DNA of 64,000 bases. Origin: Graphilbum fragrans. Lineage: Eukaryota > Ascomycota > Sordariomycetes > Ophiostomatales > Ophiostomataceae. This document shows, piece after piece, positions 34,268 through 44,415 of the stretch. Position 1 is the first letter of the stretch, and every line of letters starts with the position of its first letter. A model generated the notes under the pieces. That model ran no database searches and was not told where the DNA came from. It saw only the letters and a program-made list of their open reading frames with translations. Location: assembly GCA_001513895.1 (NCBI GenBank), contig LLKO01000007.1, positions 248,001 to 312,000 of the forward strand, given 5' to 3'. Position numbers and translations under genes: made by a program.

Positions 34268-35976
34268 GTCGTTCTATGCGCACATGTTGAGAGTCGGGGT
34301 GAAGCGAAGACGAGGTAGCGCGGGGCCGGCTCAGAAGCAGCGATAGCGGCGAGGAGAACGAGTGGACTTGCGTAAACGAGCGTAAAAGATGAGACGCCAA
34401 TAAAAAGAGGAAAAGAAGGACAAGAGGAAAAACAAACGAATGGGGGAATCGAATGCAAAAGCCGCTGTCGAGGGGCTAGAATGAAAAAGAGAGAGGATTG
34501 TGCAGGTTGGAAGAGATGGGTCAATCAGGAGAATAGGAGGTCCCCAGCGATACGATTAATGCGATTAATGCGGTTGCGATTCTGCCCTAAACGCGACCCA
34601 AAGGAACGCAGGCTCGTCGCACGTTTTCGCTTGGCAAGGATGGAGTGGTAAGAGCGCTACGGCTGGCGAAGGCGGACAATCGACGGAGCCGTGAGCAGAT
34701 GCGCCGGTATTCTTCAGGAACTTGTAGCTTTGCTAGATCGCGATATAAAAATGGCAGCCGTTGAGTGATCGTCGCGGGCCGACTGGCGATACATATGCAC
34801 AGCCAAAAAGCACTAAAGACATACACCTTTGGACGAGTAGACACAAAAACAGCGGCGAGGGTAAGCGAGAGACGGAGCGATGAGCGAGCGGAGAAGTAGA
34901 AGAAGTGCCGAAAGGGCCGCCGGTGAGTCCAGAACGGAAGAGGACGACAAAGCAAGCAGGAAGGGAGAGTGAAAGAAAGGGTGGACGGAGAGAACAAGAA
35001 GTGAGACCAAAAAGTCTCCCCGGTGCGGCTGATTGTGGAGTGGTGCTATAGGTGCAGGTACGGTGGAGCGACAGAGCAGGCACACACGAAGTCAACGGTC
35101 GCGCCTGCCGAGTGGCCAGCCGCCGAGTCTTGGCCATTGCGCAGTAGTATTTACATACTTACGGCCACATATTCACCTGCGACTACGACGTACGGAGTAG
35201 TGTACTCCGTACAGAACCTGCGAAATACACACTCGTACATTTGCTGGGGGCCAAAGTCAAGTCCACGTCGGGCAGCAGCTGGGCTCGCGATACCACGGCA
35301 GGCGGACGGGATCAGCGATGTGCACCTGTCAGGGCAAAGCGGGCACAGAATCAGGGGACATCGCCGGCAAGCAGTTAAGCGCTGTGGTTCCAGCTCTCTG
35401 TACTACATATTCGAGTGCCCGAGGGCCACTGAGGACAAGGCCAGCATGGCTGGCCAATCACGGGGCGGCAATGCGCACTATGCAGCCAATCAGCGTCCAC
35501 CAGGCCATCAGCTCGTCTATATTTAGGCGGGCTGTGCTGCGAGGTCGCAGATACTTGTAGTGCAACCCCATCCATCCACCGCAATCCGTGTTGGCAGCAC
35601 GCACATTTGCACCTGGGACGCTGAGTGAGGACGTCGTTGTCACCATGGCACGGCTCATGCATTTAGAACCATGTTGGAATTTTCATGACATTCCGCCAAC
35701 ATGCACAACTACCGTACGAGTACAACCCCATTTTGGTGACGTTTGATGCTCCGTTTTGCCCGAACCTAACCTCCTTTTTGGACGACCACCGCCCTGCCCT
35801 TTTCTCTCTCCGCAGTCCTACCTGTCTCGGGACATACCCCCGAGATGTGCCACCTGCCTGTGCGTAGCCTTGCACTGTCCGTATTGCGAGGGGTTTTCAT
35901 CAGCCTTCCTGGTCCGAGCTCTCTCTCTGATTCCCCCTCATATCTCTTCTTGGCCACAGCCATCGGCCATCAGCCA
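34268..35976. other. Promoter of the DUF3433 gene and intergenic DNA
   Basis: The stretch lies between the 5' end of the DUF3433 gene and the 3' end of the CASTOR-like gene. It contains the perfect inverted repeat at 35190-35212. No gene is supported. Confidence 0.5.
35190..35212. repeat. Perfect 10-bp inverted repeat made of two TACGGAGTA motifs
   Basis: GTACGGAGTA (35190-35199) and its exact reverse complement TACTCCGTAC (35203-35212) are separated by three bases. It is the only place in the window where two exact copies of the dispersed motif face each other this closely. It could form a hairpin or be a dimeric protein site. Confidence 0.85.
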
Positions 35977-37509
35977 TCAGCCATCTTCCGCCCCCAGCAG
36001 CGGCTGCAGAATGTCCAGTGCCCGTGCCGCGTGCTCCTGGTCCAGAATCACCGCACCCGCCTTGGACGTCGACAGATACGACAGCTCCGGCACCTCGTCC
36101 ATGTGCATCTCGGCCACCAGGCGGCCGGCCACGCCGGACACGATGCCCGTCGCCTCGAACGGCAGGTCGACGAGATCCAAAAACACCGGCACCAGGCCGT
36201 CGTTTGCGCCGGCGTCGCCGCGGCTGTCGCCGCCCACGAGCGTGTGGCCAAACATGGGCAGCAGCGCGCGGTCGAGCAGCACCGACGGCGGGTCCGGCTC
36301 CGTCAGCGTGACCGACAAGAACTTGGGCGGCAGCACCAGCGCCGACACGAGGCACGTGTACAGCTTGGCGTCCACGGTATCCGCCCAGGCCGTGCGGGGC
36401 GGTTCGCCGCTGCCGCCGTGCCGGTGCCGCTGTCGGTCCCGGTGCTCGTAGTCTGGGTCGTTCCCTGGGTCGCCCCGGTCGCCCCGGTCCCCCCCTCGGC
36501 TGCTCGTCGTCCGGTGGGCCATGCCATACCCGCCACTGCGCATCTGCGACGTGTCCAGCCCCGAGCAGTGCACCAGCACCAGCCCGGGCACAATGCGCGG
36601 CACGACGCTGCGTTTCCGCAGCAGGCCAAACGTGCGCGTCTGCAGCTCGGCCACGTTGGTCGGCGGCGGCGTGGTGTCGCCGGTCAGCTGCGGGAGGCCG
36701 GCGACCGACGAGCCCGCCAGCGGTGCCGCAGATGGCGGCAAAGCACCGTACAACGAGGACGTAAAGGGCGAGGACTCGGCGGTGAACTCGCAGCCGCGCG
36801 CCAGCAGCGTCTGCACGACGCTCTGGCGGTGCTTGCTGGGCACGAGGATGTAGTCGGAGTAGTAGGTGGTGACGAAGAAGATGGGAATGCCGGCGAGGGC
36901 GAGCGGCGAGGTCAGGTCGACCACGCGCGAGCCGGCATCCATGCCGCCGCTGACGATGCACAGGGCCACGTAGGCGTCTTTGGATATGGAGACGCCATTT
37001 GCAGGTTGTGGGAGAGAGGAGGGGGTAGAGGGGGGGGCGGAGGAGGGAGCGGAGGAGACGGAGGAGGGGATGGAGGACGAGGAAGCGGGGGAGGAAGACA
37101 AGGACCGCAGTTTTTGGATGGCGGGCTCAAACACGGTCTTGGCCCAGTAGCTGTGGCATACTATCGAACACTCGACCGGCGTAATGCTGAGATTGAGGAA
37201 GCTGTGCTTGAGGTCGGACGTCAGGGCGCCTCCTGCAATGGCGGCGGACGCTGTAGAGTGGGCCTGGGGAAGGAGCACCTGCAGGATAGCCTGTAAGAAG
37301 GCTGCGTAGAGTTCCAATGGAATGTGGATGAGGCTCAGCTCGCCGTCCTGGAGATGGTTAGGGGGGAGAAAGAGGAGCGGAGAGATAGAGAGTCCAAGAA
37401 TCAAACAATCAAAGAAACAAAGAAACAAGAATCAAAGAAGACAGGACAAAAAGAACAAAAGAACAAGAACCACGCCGTGACTCACCAGGAACGACACCTG
37501 AGCGTTCAT
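35977..37509 (-). CDS. CASTOR-like ACT-domain protein
   Basis: Two exons: 37509-37486 and 37347-35977, 464 residues. Exon 1 encodes only MNAQVSFL; the 138-nt intron (donor GTGAGT, acceptor TCCAG) joins in phase 0 to DGELSLIHIPLELYAAFLQA. The pattern of ACT domains is visible: FLNLSITPVECSIVCHSYWA, AYVALCIVSGGMDAGSRVVD, and PLALAGIPIFFVTTYYSDYI followed by LVPSKH, matching the GATS/CASTOR family. Animal CASTOR1 binds arginine and regulates GATOR2/mTORC1; fungal homologues are mostly uncharacterised, so an amino-acid-sensing role is inference. A Ser/Pro-rich linker (about residues 95-125) and a charged insert (GDRGDRGDPGNDPDYEHRDR) split the domains. The start is fixed by the spliced exon 1, since the longer open frame has no supporting similarity upstream of DGEL. 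Confidence 0.8.
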
Positions 37510-39299
37510 CTTGGGCCAATGGTGACCCAATGGCCGTGGTGCTCTTGAAGCAAGCAAGCCCTTGGCGGAATAGCCAGCCGAGAATCGTTGATGCGGAGGC
37601 TGTTGTGCCAATTTGGGATGTGGTTGGAGGTTCGTGGTTCGTGGTTTTGGTGGCAGTGTTCGATTTCGGGGTTTCCAAAGACGTGCTCAGCTGCGTCCAA
37701 CGGCGTCGTGGTTTCGTATCTACCGGGGCCTTAGCCGCAAAAAAACAATGAAAGGCCTGCGCTCCCGTATTGATAACGGACCAGGGAAACGATGGAAGCG
37801 ACCGAAGCGTTCGGCGAGTGGGACGGGGAAGGCGAAAAAGGGAGGGGGAAGAGCCAAAGCGAACAAGATAAACGACACTAGCAGTAGTGCCGTGTAGAAA
37901 ACGAGACGGATAACTGCAAGTCCGGCCGAAAGGGGCAAGATGACCAGTGTTCAGCAGCTAGGCGCCCAAGAGAACAGGAACAAGGGACGGAACAGGGCAC
38001 GGGGGTGCAGGCAAGAGGGGTAGTCCTGCTGCAGACAACTGCGGTGGAAGAGGGTGCACAAGACGAACGACGAGACGAGGCACAGAGCCAAAGGGGGGGG
38101 GCCTTTGTTTCCAACGGCACTAGACAGCACTAATCAGATCGATCGGGCGCCGGCCAATACTGGTAATGCTGATGCGGAGGGACGTCATGGGGCTCGGCGG
38201 TATGGCTCCAAGGGACACGGGGCCGTTGTGGCCGGGACGACGCCGGTTGTGGCCGGAGAACGCAAGGCCGGGAACGTGGCCGAGACGCAGTCGCCCGAGA
38301 CGCAGTCGCTAGAGGCGCAATGGCTAGGTGCCTTCGAGGCCGTTGGCATGGATAGCCTGGCGGATCCTCTGCAGAATGTCCTGGTATTGCCGGACACTGA
38401 TTGGCTGCTCAGCCTTTCCACTTGTGCAAGCCGTGTCGGTGGAACCGAACGTCTCGCTGCAAGACACACGTTGGCTGCAGAGCGCTTATGCGGCCAGCGC
38501 CGGCTGGTGTTTTCTTTTCATCGTGTGGGTGTCAAGGGGACGGTGGACGGGAGGCGCAAGGAGAGATGTGAGGAGGAGAGGTGCAAAGACGAGAGGGGGT
38601 CTCTGAGCAGAGATTTATCTAGATGCAAGTGTGACTCGAAACCGGATTCTCCAAAGGAAGTCCCTAGCAACATGTCAGACTTGTCCAGTTGACCGTACGC
38701 ACCCTACCGCCCAGACGAGGGGAAAGAGGGGGGGGTCGGCCAGAACTCTATCGCCGGTTCGCCATATAGCGCATAGCGTGCTATAGACGGGGGGCATCAG
38801 CGCTCCCCCACGCGCCCAGGGGTCGTCCCCATGACCGCGGCACCCACAGCGGTGTTAGTGCGCCCAAACTACCCGTCGCTGTAATACGTCGTGTACAAGC
38901 CCTACGCGGAGTTACTCGCCCAAATGCCAACTCGTCTGGGCACGCAGGCATCCTTCAGCCCGACATGGAGCCACGAAGCCGCGAGACGGTGACAGGCCAG
39001 ACGGCCATGGGCAGCCGGCAGCATTGGGCAGGCGTTCTGCCATGGGCGGCGGGTGGCAGCTGTGTGGCTGCGTGCTGCATGTGCCCATTCTGCCGTGCGT
39101 TTTGCGGTAGTCCCGCTTTGGCAATCCGATGCTCCGGATGACGTGCATGGGTGCATGTGTAGTACGAGGCCGAGCATGTCTTGGTGCCAGAAGCACAAGG
39201 ATCTTGTCCCACTCGATGATCCTATGGAAGGCCACTTTTCTAGCTCACACGAACGCCCACCCTAGACCAAAACACGTAGCGGCCGCGCCCACCTAACTC
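37510..39299. other. Intergenic stretch without a supported gene
   Basis: The first few hundred bases are the promoter of the CASTOR-like gene. A frame at 38054-38692 (plus, 212 codons) has no ATG-supported domain and contains short direct repeats (GAGACGCAGTCG). Nothing else is supported. Confidence 0.45.
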
Positions 39300-41444
39300 T
39301 TACGCCCCCTTGATCCCAACGACCACCAGATTCCGGGGGCTCTCGCCGTACGCAAACACGCTCTCCACCCAGCAGGCGGCCAGGGCCCCCGCCGCCTGCT
39401 GCTCCCGCAGATACAGCCAGCGGTCCGTCACGATCAGCGACTCGGCCACGCCGGCACTAAAGGCCATCAGCGACCACACGGCGCTCAGCTCGCGCTTGCG
39501 CGGGGCAAAGCGCGCCTCGTAGCCGGCCAGCACGGCGTCGGTCAGCAGGGCGGGGCCCATCTGCGCGGCGACGGCGGCGTTGACCTCGGCGTTCTCGGCG
39601 GCCGAGGCGTAGCCGTTACCGTTGCCCTGGGCGGCCATTTTGGCCACGGCGCCGCGGACGTAGGTGTGGAGGGAGGCGTAGCAGGCCTTGCGGAGCGAGC
39701 CGATGATAATGGGGGTGACGGCCGAGGCGGTGGGCGCGTCCGGCGCGGACTCTGGGGAGGACTCTGGTGACGACTCTGGTGACGACTCTGGTGACGACTC
39801 TGGTGACGACTCTGGGGCCGCCTCCCAGGTCACGCGCTTCAGCACCCCCCGGTCGAGAAAGATGCGCTGCAGCACGGCCCGGTAGTAGTTGCGCGTGAAG
39901 AACGTGTTGCTGTCGGCGGCCGTCCAGTTGGCCGGGGCCTGGCAGGCCATGCTGCGCGCCGTGACGTTGAGGCGGATGCCGGAGTCGGTGCCGTCTCCCT
40001 GCGACTGCGACTGCGACTGCGACTGCGACTGCGGCCGAGACCGATACCCCCCCAGCCGCTGGCTCATCGGAAAGCCCTCGGGATCCCGCCGCTCCGACGC
40101 GCGCACCAGCCGCCCGTTGACCGGCTGCAGCGTCGGCCGCTGCATGCCCGGCAGTTTGTAGGACGGCGGCCCCAGCCGCTCGGTCAGCAGGTTGTAGCAG
40201 CAGCCGATGATGGCGACCGCGCGCACGGCCGGGTTGAGCACGAGCGCCCGCAGCGCGTGGTGTGTCAGGTTGCCGCACGAGTGGATGCTGACGGCGAGGA
40301 AGCCGTTCGCGGCTGTCTGGCCGTCGGCCGCCCGCACCTGCGCCAGCACCGCAGACAGGTCGCCGTTCTCGACGCGGCCCTGGACGTACTGAATGGGGCT
40401 GGCGGTCGGCGGCTGTGTTTGCGGTTGTGCTTGCGGCTGTGCTTGCGGTTGTGCTTGCGCTTGTAGTGCGTGCTCGGCGAGCTCTGCCTTTGGGCGCATC
40501 TCGGCGGCAGCCACCGCTTCGGGCGAAAACGCGCGCGGCTTGGCCATGCGCAGGCGCACCTTGGCGTTCTGCTTCTCGGGCGGCAGCTGTTGGTCCAAGA
40601 GCTGCTGGTACAGCTTCTTGTTGCGCATGGGCTTGACGGCCGGCTGCACGACGCCCGTCATCACGTCGAGGCCCATGGCGCCCGCGATGTTGTGGCCCCT
40701 GCTCTCCACGGCGACGACGCGGCGGCCGTAGGGCGCGCTGGCCAGCGCCCGGCCAAGGTAGTTTTGGCCGCTGCCAATGTCGAGGATGTGCGTAATGTTG
40801 TTGCTTGTGGGGTGGCCGGCTGGTGGCGCTTCTGGTGAGCCTGATGAGTCTGGTGATTCGGGTGATTCTGCTTCTGCCTCAGCCGTCACTCCCGACACGT
40901 CACGCGCCAGCCGGTCGACAAAGTCGGCAAAATGGGTCACCTCGTGCACCTTTTTGACGTTCATGCCCAGCGTAATCTGCCGTGACAGGGTCTGCGGTGG
41001 TGGCTGTGTTCGGGCTCCTTCTTTCGCCTCGTCCTGCCCCAGCGGAAACGCCCGCCGCAGACTCAGCCGCCGCACATCGCGCACATACTGGACCAGGCTC
41101 GCCGGCGGCCGTGGCCGTGGCTGTGAGGATGAGGGCGCAGATGCACTGGCATCGTCCACTGTGACAGCATCCACGGCCGTTGCCGCCTCCACGACATCCA
41201 GGTCGTCCCGCATCAGAAAGTCGAGCAGCTCCATGGGCTCGCAGTCCAGCAAGAACGCCTGCCACTCGTCTGGCACGATGCTGTAGAACAGGCCGGGGTC
41301 GGTCGTGTAAAAGTCCATAATGTGCACGCCGCCGCACAGCGTCTGGAATATCGGCGTGTTGGCCACATATTCGAGCAGTGAGTCGACATAGTGGTCGGCC
41401 GAGGTGAACTCGTCCGAGTAGGGGAGAGGCTTGTCAGGGCCCAT
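39300..41444 (-). CDS. METTL25/RRNAD1-type methyltransferase-like protein
   Basis: A single frame, 714 residues from the ATG at 41444 (MGPDKPLPYSDEFTSADHYV). The N-terminal helical region (SLLEYVANTPIFQTLCGGVH, then IMDFYTTDPGLFYSIVPDEW) is typical of METTL25 proteins. The S-adenosylmethionine-binding motif is ILDIGSGQNYLGRALA (about residue 222), followed by VVAVES. Later conserved parts are AVSIHSCGNLTHHALRALVL and IIGCCYNLLTERL. The C-terminus (RWLYLREQQAAGALAACWVE, then VFAYGESPRNLVVVGIK) also fits. The substrate is not known. Three low-complexity inserts interrupt it: Gln/Ala/Pro repeats near residue 340, Ser/Gln repeats near 475 and ESSP repeats near 550. A longer open frame extends upstream but without an ATG. 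Confidence 0.85.
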   Translation of the reverse strand: MGPDKPLPYSDEFTSADHYVDSLLEYVANTPIFQTLCGGVHIMDFYTTDPGLFYSIVPDEWQAFLLDCEPMELLDFLMRDDLDVVEAATAVDAVTVDDASASAPSSSQPRPRPPASLVQYVRDVRRLSLRRAFPLGQDEAKEGARTQPPPQTLSRQITLGMNVKKVHEVTHFADFVDRLARDVSGVTAEAEAESPESPDSSGSPEAPPAGHPTSNNITHILDIGSGQNYLGRALASAPYGRRVVAVESRGHNIAGAMGLDVMTGVVQPAVKPMRNKKLYQQLLDQQLPPEKQNAKVRLRMAKPRAFSPEAVAAAEMRPKAELAEHALQAQAQPQAQPQAQPQTQPPTASPIQYVQGRVENGDLSAVLAQVRAADGQTAANGFLAVSIHSCGNLTHHALRALVLNPAVRAVAIIGCCYNLLTERLGPPSYKLPGMQRPTLQPVNGRLVRASERRDPEGFPMSQRLGGYRSRPQSQSQSQSQSQGDGTDSGIRLNVTARSMACQAPANWTAADSNTFFTRNYYRAVLQRIFLDRGVLKRVTWEAAPESSPESSPESSPESSPESSPESAPDAPTASAVTPIIIGSLRKACYASLHTYVRGAVAKMAAQGNGNGYASAAENAEVNAAVAAQMGPALLTDAVLAGYEARFAPRKRELSAVWSLMAFSAGVAESLIVTDRWLYLREQQAAGALAACWVESVFAYGESPRNLVVVGIKGA
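39748..39815 (-). repeat. 12-bp minisatellite coding ESSP in the methyltransferase
   Basis: On the plus strand GACTCTGGTGAC is repeated exactly four times (39760-39807) with diverged copies on each side. Read on the coding strand it gives five or six tandem Glu-Ser-Ser-Pro units. It lies between conserved blocks, so it is probably a flexible surface loop. Confidence 0.85.
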
Positions 41445-42039
41445 GGTGGATGGGTGGATGAACGGGGGGAAATGTGTATGGGCAACGGCCTTGATCAGCC
41501 TAGATCGAGCAACGCATGCCCTCGTCCCAGTTGCGAACAGCTGTGACGGCTGTGACAACTCTCCAAGGCGGATAGACAGAGCCAGAACTGTACGGGCAGT
41601 CCCAGCTCAGATCTCTCGGCAGCACTCAATACCCACTTGAGTGCCAGACAGTCAAGCAGCTGTATGAGTCGTAAAATGGAGAGTTGCTCACACCGAGCGT
41701 TTTTTGTCGTTTGTCGTTTGTCGCTCTCGCTTTTCGCCTAACAAATTTGTCGCCCGTTAACGCACTACTGCACTTTGCAAGCTTTGGGGCCACCAACCAA
41801 TCACGGTGCACAATTTGTCTCCTCATCGCCCCACTTGTCGGTACCAACGCCAAAATTTCGGATGCTCATGGCTTCTTCGTCGGAGTGATTCGTCTATCCT
41901 CAGTCTTGTCTCACGCACCGCCGCCTCCCATTCGCCGCTTCGACCTCTACAGGCCAAGGACACACAGCCTGTCCTTCCTTTCTCTTCCGGTTCTCTGCCA
42001 CGGGTGTGCTGGTGCCGCCGGCGCCGCGACGAAGCCAAG
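41445..42039. promoter_or_regulatory. Shared upstream region of the methyltransferase and uS13m genes
   Basis: These 595 bp separate two divergent start codons and must hold both promoters. No other gene is supported. The plus-strand half nearest uS13m is pyrimidine-rich, which is usual for highly expressed fungal ribosomal protein genes. Confidence 0.5.
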
Positions 42040-42553
42040 ATGGTTGGTCTCTTCGCTTCTCGCCCGTTGTTGCGTCTCCGTGCTAATGCAGCCAGGTGTT
42101 TATTCTCGGTGTCAACTTCCACGAGATGAAGCTGGTCAAGGTAGGCTTCCGTGTCTTTGCCGTCTCTGCTCTTCCTGCTGCCCCGCCGCTCTTCCGCCGC
42201 TCTTCCTATCCTTTCTCGGCTCCCCGTTAACCCCCCCCCCCCAGAAAGCACTCGAGTCCTTCTATGCCGTCGGCCCCCAGGCCTCGTCGCGCATCCTCGC
42301 GAAATTCTCGATCCACCCGCGCGCCAAGATGGGCACGCTGCCGCCCAAGTCTATCACGGCGCTGACGACGGAGCTGTCGAACATGACGATCGAGAACGAT
42401 GCCCGCCGCGCGGTGTCGGACAACATTGCGCGGCTGCGCAACATGGGCACGTATCGCGGCCGTCGCCACGGCATGGGTCTGCCCGTGCGTGGCCAGCGGA
42501 CGCGCACACAGACGATGACGGCGCGGAAGCTCAACAAGATTGACCGGCGGTGA
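42040..42553 (+). CDS. SWS2: Mitochondrial small-subunit ribosomal protein uS13m
   Basis: Three exons: 42040-42042, 42096-42140, 42245-42553, 118 residues. Exon 1 is only the ATG. Its 53-nt intron uses an unusual GTTGGT donor, has GCTAAT just before the acceptor GCCAG, and joins directly to VFILGVNFHEMKLVK, the standard N-terminus of uS13m. Intron 2 (104 nt) has GTAGGC and ends in a 13-C run before AG. Exon 3 carries the conserved body: KALESFYAVGPQASSRILAK, IENDARRAVSDNIARLRNMG, TYRGRRHGMGLPVRGQRTRT. The protein sits in the head of the mitoribosomal small subunit, contacting the tRNA and large subunit. Without intron 1 the first ATG frame ends early, so the split start codon is well supported; an internal start at 42126 is the only alternative. 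Confidence 0.92.
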
Positions 42554-42770
42554 GGCGTGCATGCGGATTCGGGTGTGGATGGCATCGGACGATGTGGATG
42601 GTAGATAGCACCGGACACGATATTTGTACTTTTAGCTGCATGATCTCAACGAGTTTTTCTTTTCTGACGTTCTATCTCCTACGATTCTGTCCCTCTCTCC
42701 CCCCCCCTCTCTCTCTCTCATCCTTCCTCTTCTCTTCTGCATCTCTACACTCCACATCTCCCCATCTCAC

Positions 42771-44415
42771 CTAAAACTCCAGCCCTGGCAGGTCATCCTC
42801 CAGCACCGGCGCACCGCTCGCCTGCAGCTTCAGCGCCACGGCGTCCACCTCGCTCCACACGCGCAGCAGATTGCCGCCCACGACCATGCGCGCCTGCTCG
42901 TCGGTCACGTTGCGCCGCAGCAGCGCGGCCACCAGCGCCGGGAACGCGGCGACGTCGTCGAGCAGCGCGGGCGTGGTGGGGATGCCGTCAAAGTCGCTGC
43001 CGAAGCCGACGTGCTCGAAGCCGATGAGCTGGCCGATGTGCACAATGTGCGTGACGACGTGCTCGAGCGTCGAGTTGGGCTGGTAGAAGGCGGGGATGCC
43101 GCGGCCGCTGGCGCGCGACTCGGGCGTCCAGTGGCACGACACAAAGTCGGGCGCAAAGTTGACCATGACGAGGCCGCGGCGCTGCTGGACCAGCCGCAGC
43201 ACGTGGTCGGGCACGTTGCGCGGGTGCGGGCAGATGCTGTAGGCGCTGCTGTGGCTGAAGATGACGGGGGCCAGCGAGCCGTTCCAGGCGCTGTCCTTGG
43301 CGTCGTCTCTCCCCACCAACACGTCCACCATGGTGTCGACGCTGGTGTGCGACAGGTCCACGATCATGCCGAGGCGGTTCATCTCGAGCACCACCTGGCG
43401 CCCGAGCGGGCTCAGGCCGCCGTGGTGCTTCGGCGCCTTGCGCATCGGGTTCTCCCAGAGCGCGGCATCGGCGTATTTGTTGGGGCACTGTGGGCGGGCG
43501 AGCGTCAGCTGTGTTCCCCGTCCTCCTCGTCCTCCTCGTCCTCCTCGTCCTCCTCGTCCTCCTCGCGCTCCTCGCGCACCGGCACACTCACGTTGTGGTT
43601 CAGCGTGGCGTAGCGCACGCCCATGGCGTAGTACCGCCGCAGGTTCGCCACCGAATTGCCAATCTGGTGCAGGCCCTCGACGCCCAGCGGCGAGATCAGC
43701 TGGCCCTTTTTGAACGCCTCCAGCGCCGTCGAGCTGTTGAGGTCCGGCGAGAACACGTCGGGATACGACGCCTTGAGCCGCGCCACCACGTCGATCTGCT
43801 GCAGCGTGTCCCAGATGCCTGGCGGTTAGCGCGTACGACGTACAAAGCCGCAGGGCCGGCCCCAGGGGCACTCACTCTGTGCGTAGTTGGCGTCCGAGAG
43901 GTCCGTGCCGTTCTCCGGACACGGCACAAACACGCTCCAAAAGGCGCCGCCGTTTTTGCCCGCACGCAGACGCGGCAGGTCGACGTGCATCGGCAGCCCG
44001 CCGTCGACAAAGGCCGAGTGGAACTCCGCCGTGTAGATGTGGTTGTTGAACGCCGCGCGGATCAGAATGGCAAAGTCGTTGTGGCCGTCTGCCAAGAGTC
44101 AGCCGCCCGCGCATCGCCTATAGATTCGTCTTCAGAGAGCTTACCAATCAGCGGCGTCGATGTCAGAATGCTGTCCACGCGCTCCTCGATCGTCAACGGC
44201 GCCGGCTCCGGCGCTCCCATGCCGGCCAGCAGCCGCGCGAGGCACTGGAAGCCGATGAACACGGCCACCAGCGCCAGCACGATCTCCGACCGCTTTCGCG
44301 CAGCCGGCCGCGGACCGGGAACGGAAGCTGGACTGTTTTCATGGCGAGATTCGTGGCGCGGGGCCAATTGGTAAGACGCCTCCAGGCGCGCGAGCGCTGC
44401 TTTCTCGGCGTCCAT
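42771..44415 (-). CDS. Membrane-anchored dipeptidase (renal dipeptidase family, M19)
   Basis: Four exons: 44415-44145, 44088-43876, 43818-43592, 43487-42771, 475 residues; introns 56, 57 and 104 nt, all with GTRAGY donors. Residues 44-66 form a single membrane anchor after a short cytosolic tail. Zinc-site motifs of the M19 family are all present: DGHNDF, GVEGLHQIGNS, VDLSHTS, FSHSSA and GSDFDG. The enzyme splits dipeptides in a binuclear zinc site; in this type II orientation the catalytic part faces the lumen or outside. Intron 3 is notable: it contains five copies of a 9-bp repeat and, if retained, would add an acidic run. The gene converges with uS13m (217 bp apart) and diverges from the RhoGAP gene. 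Confidence 0.9.
43519..43563 (-). repeat. 9-bp tandem repeat inside dipeptidase intron 3
   Basis: Five exact copies of CGTCCTCCT on the plus strand (AGGAGGACG in the transcript) fill the middle of the 104-nt intron. The purine-rich RNA stretch lies between the donor GTGAGT and the branch site CTGAC. Confidence 0.9.

Noticed and set aside
38054..38692. 212-codon plus-strand frame
   Set aside because: No ATG-supported domain, short direct repeats, and it lies in promoter-like DNA.
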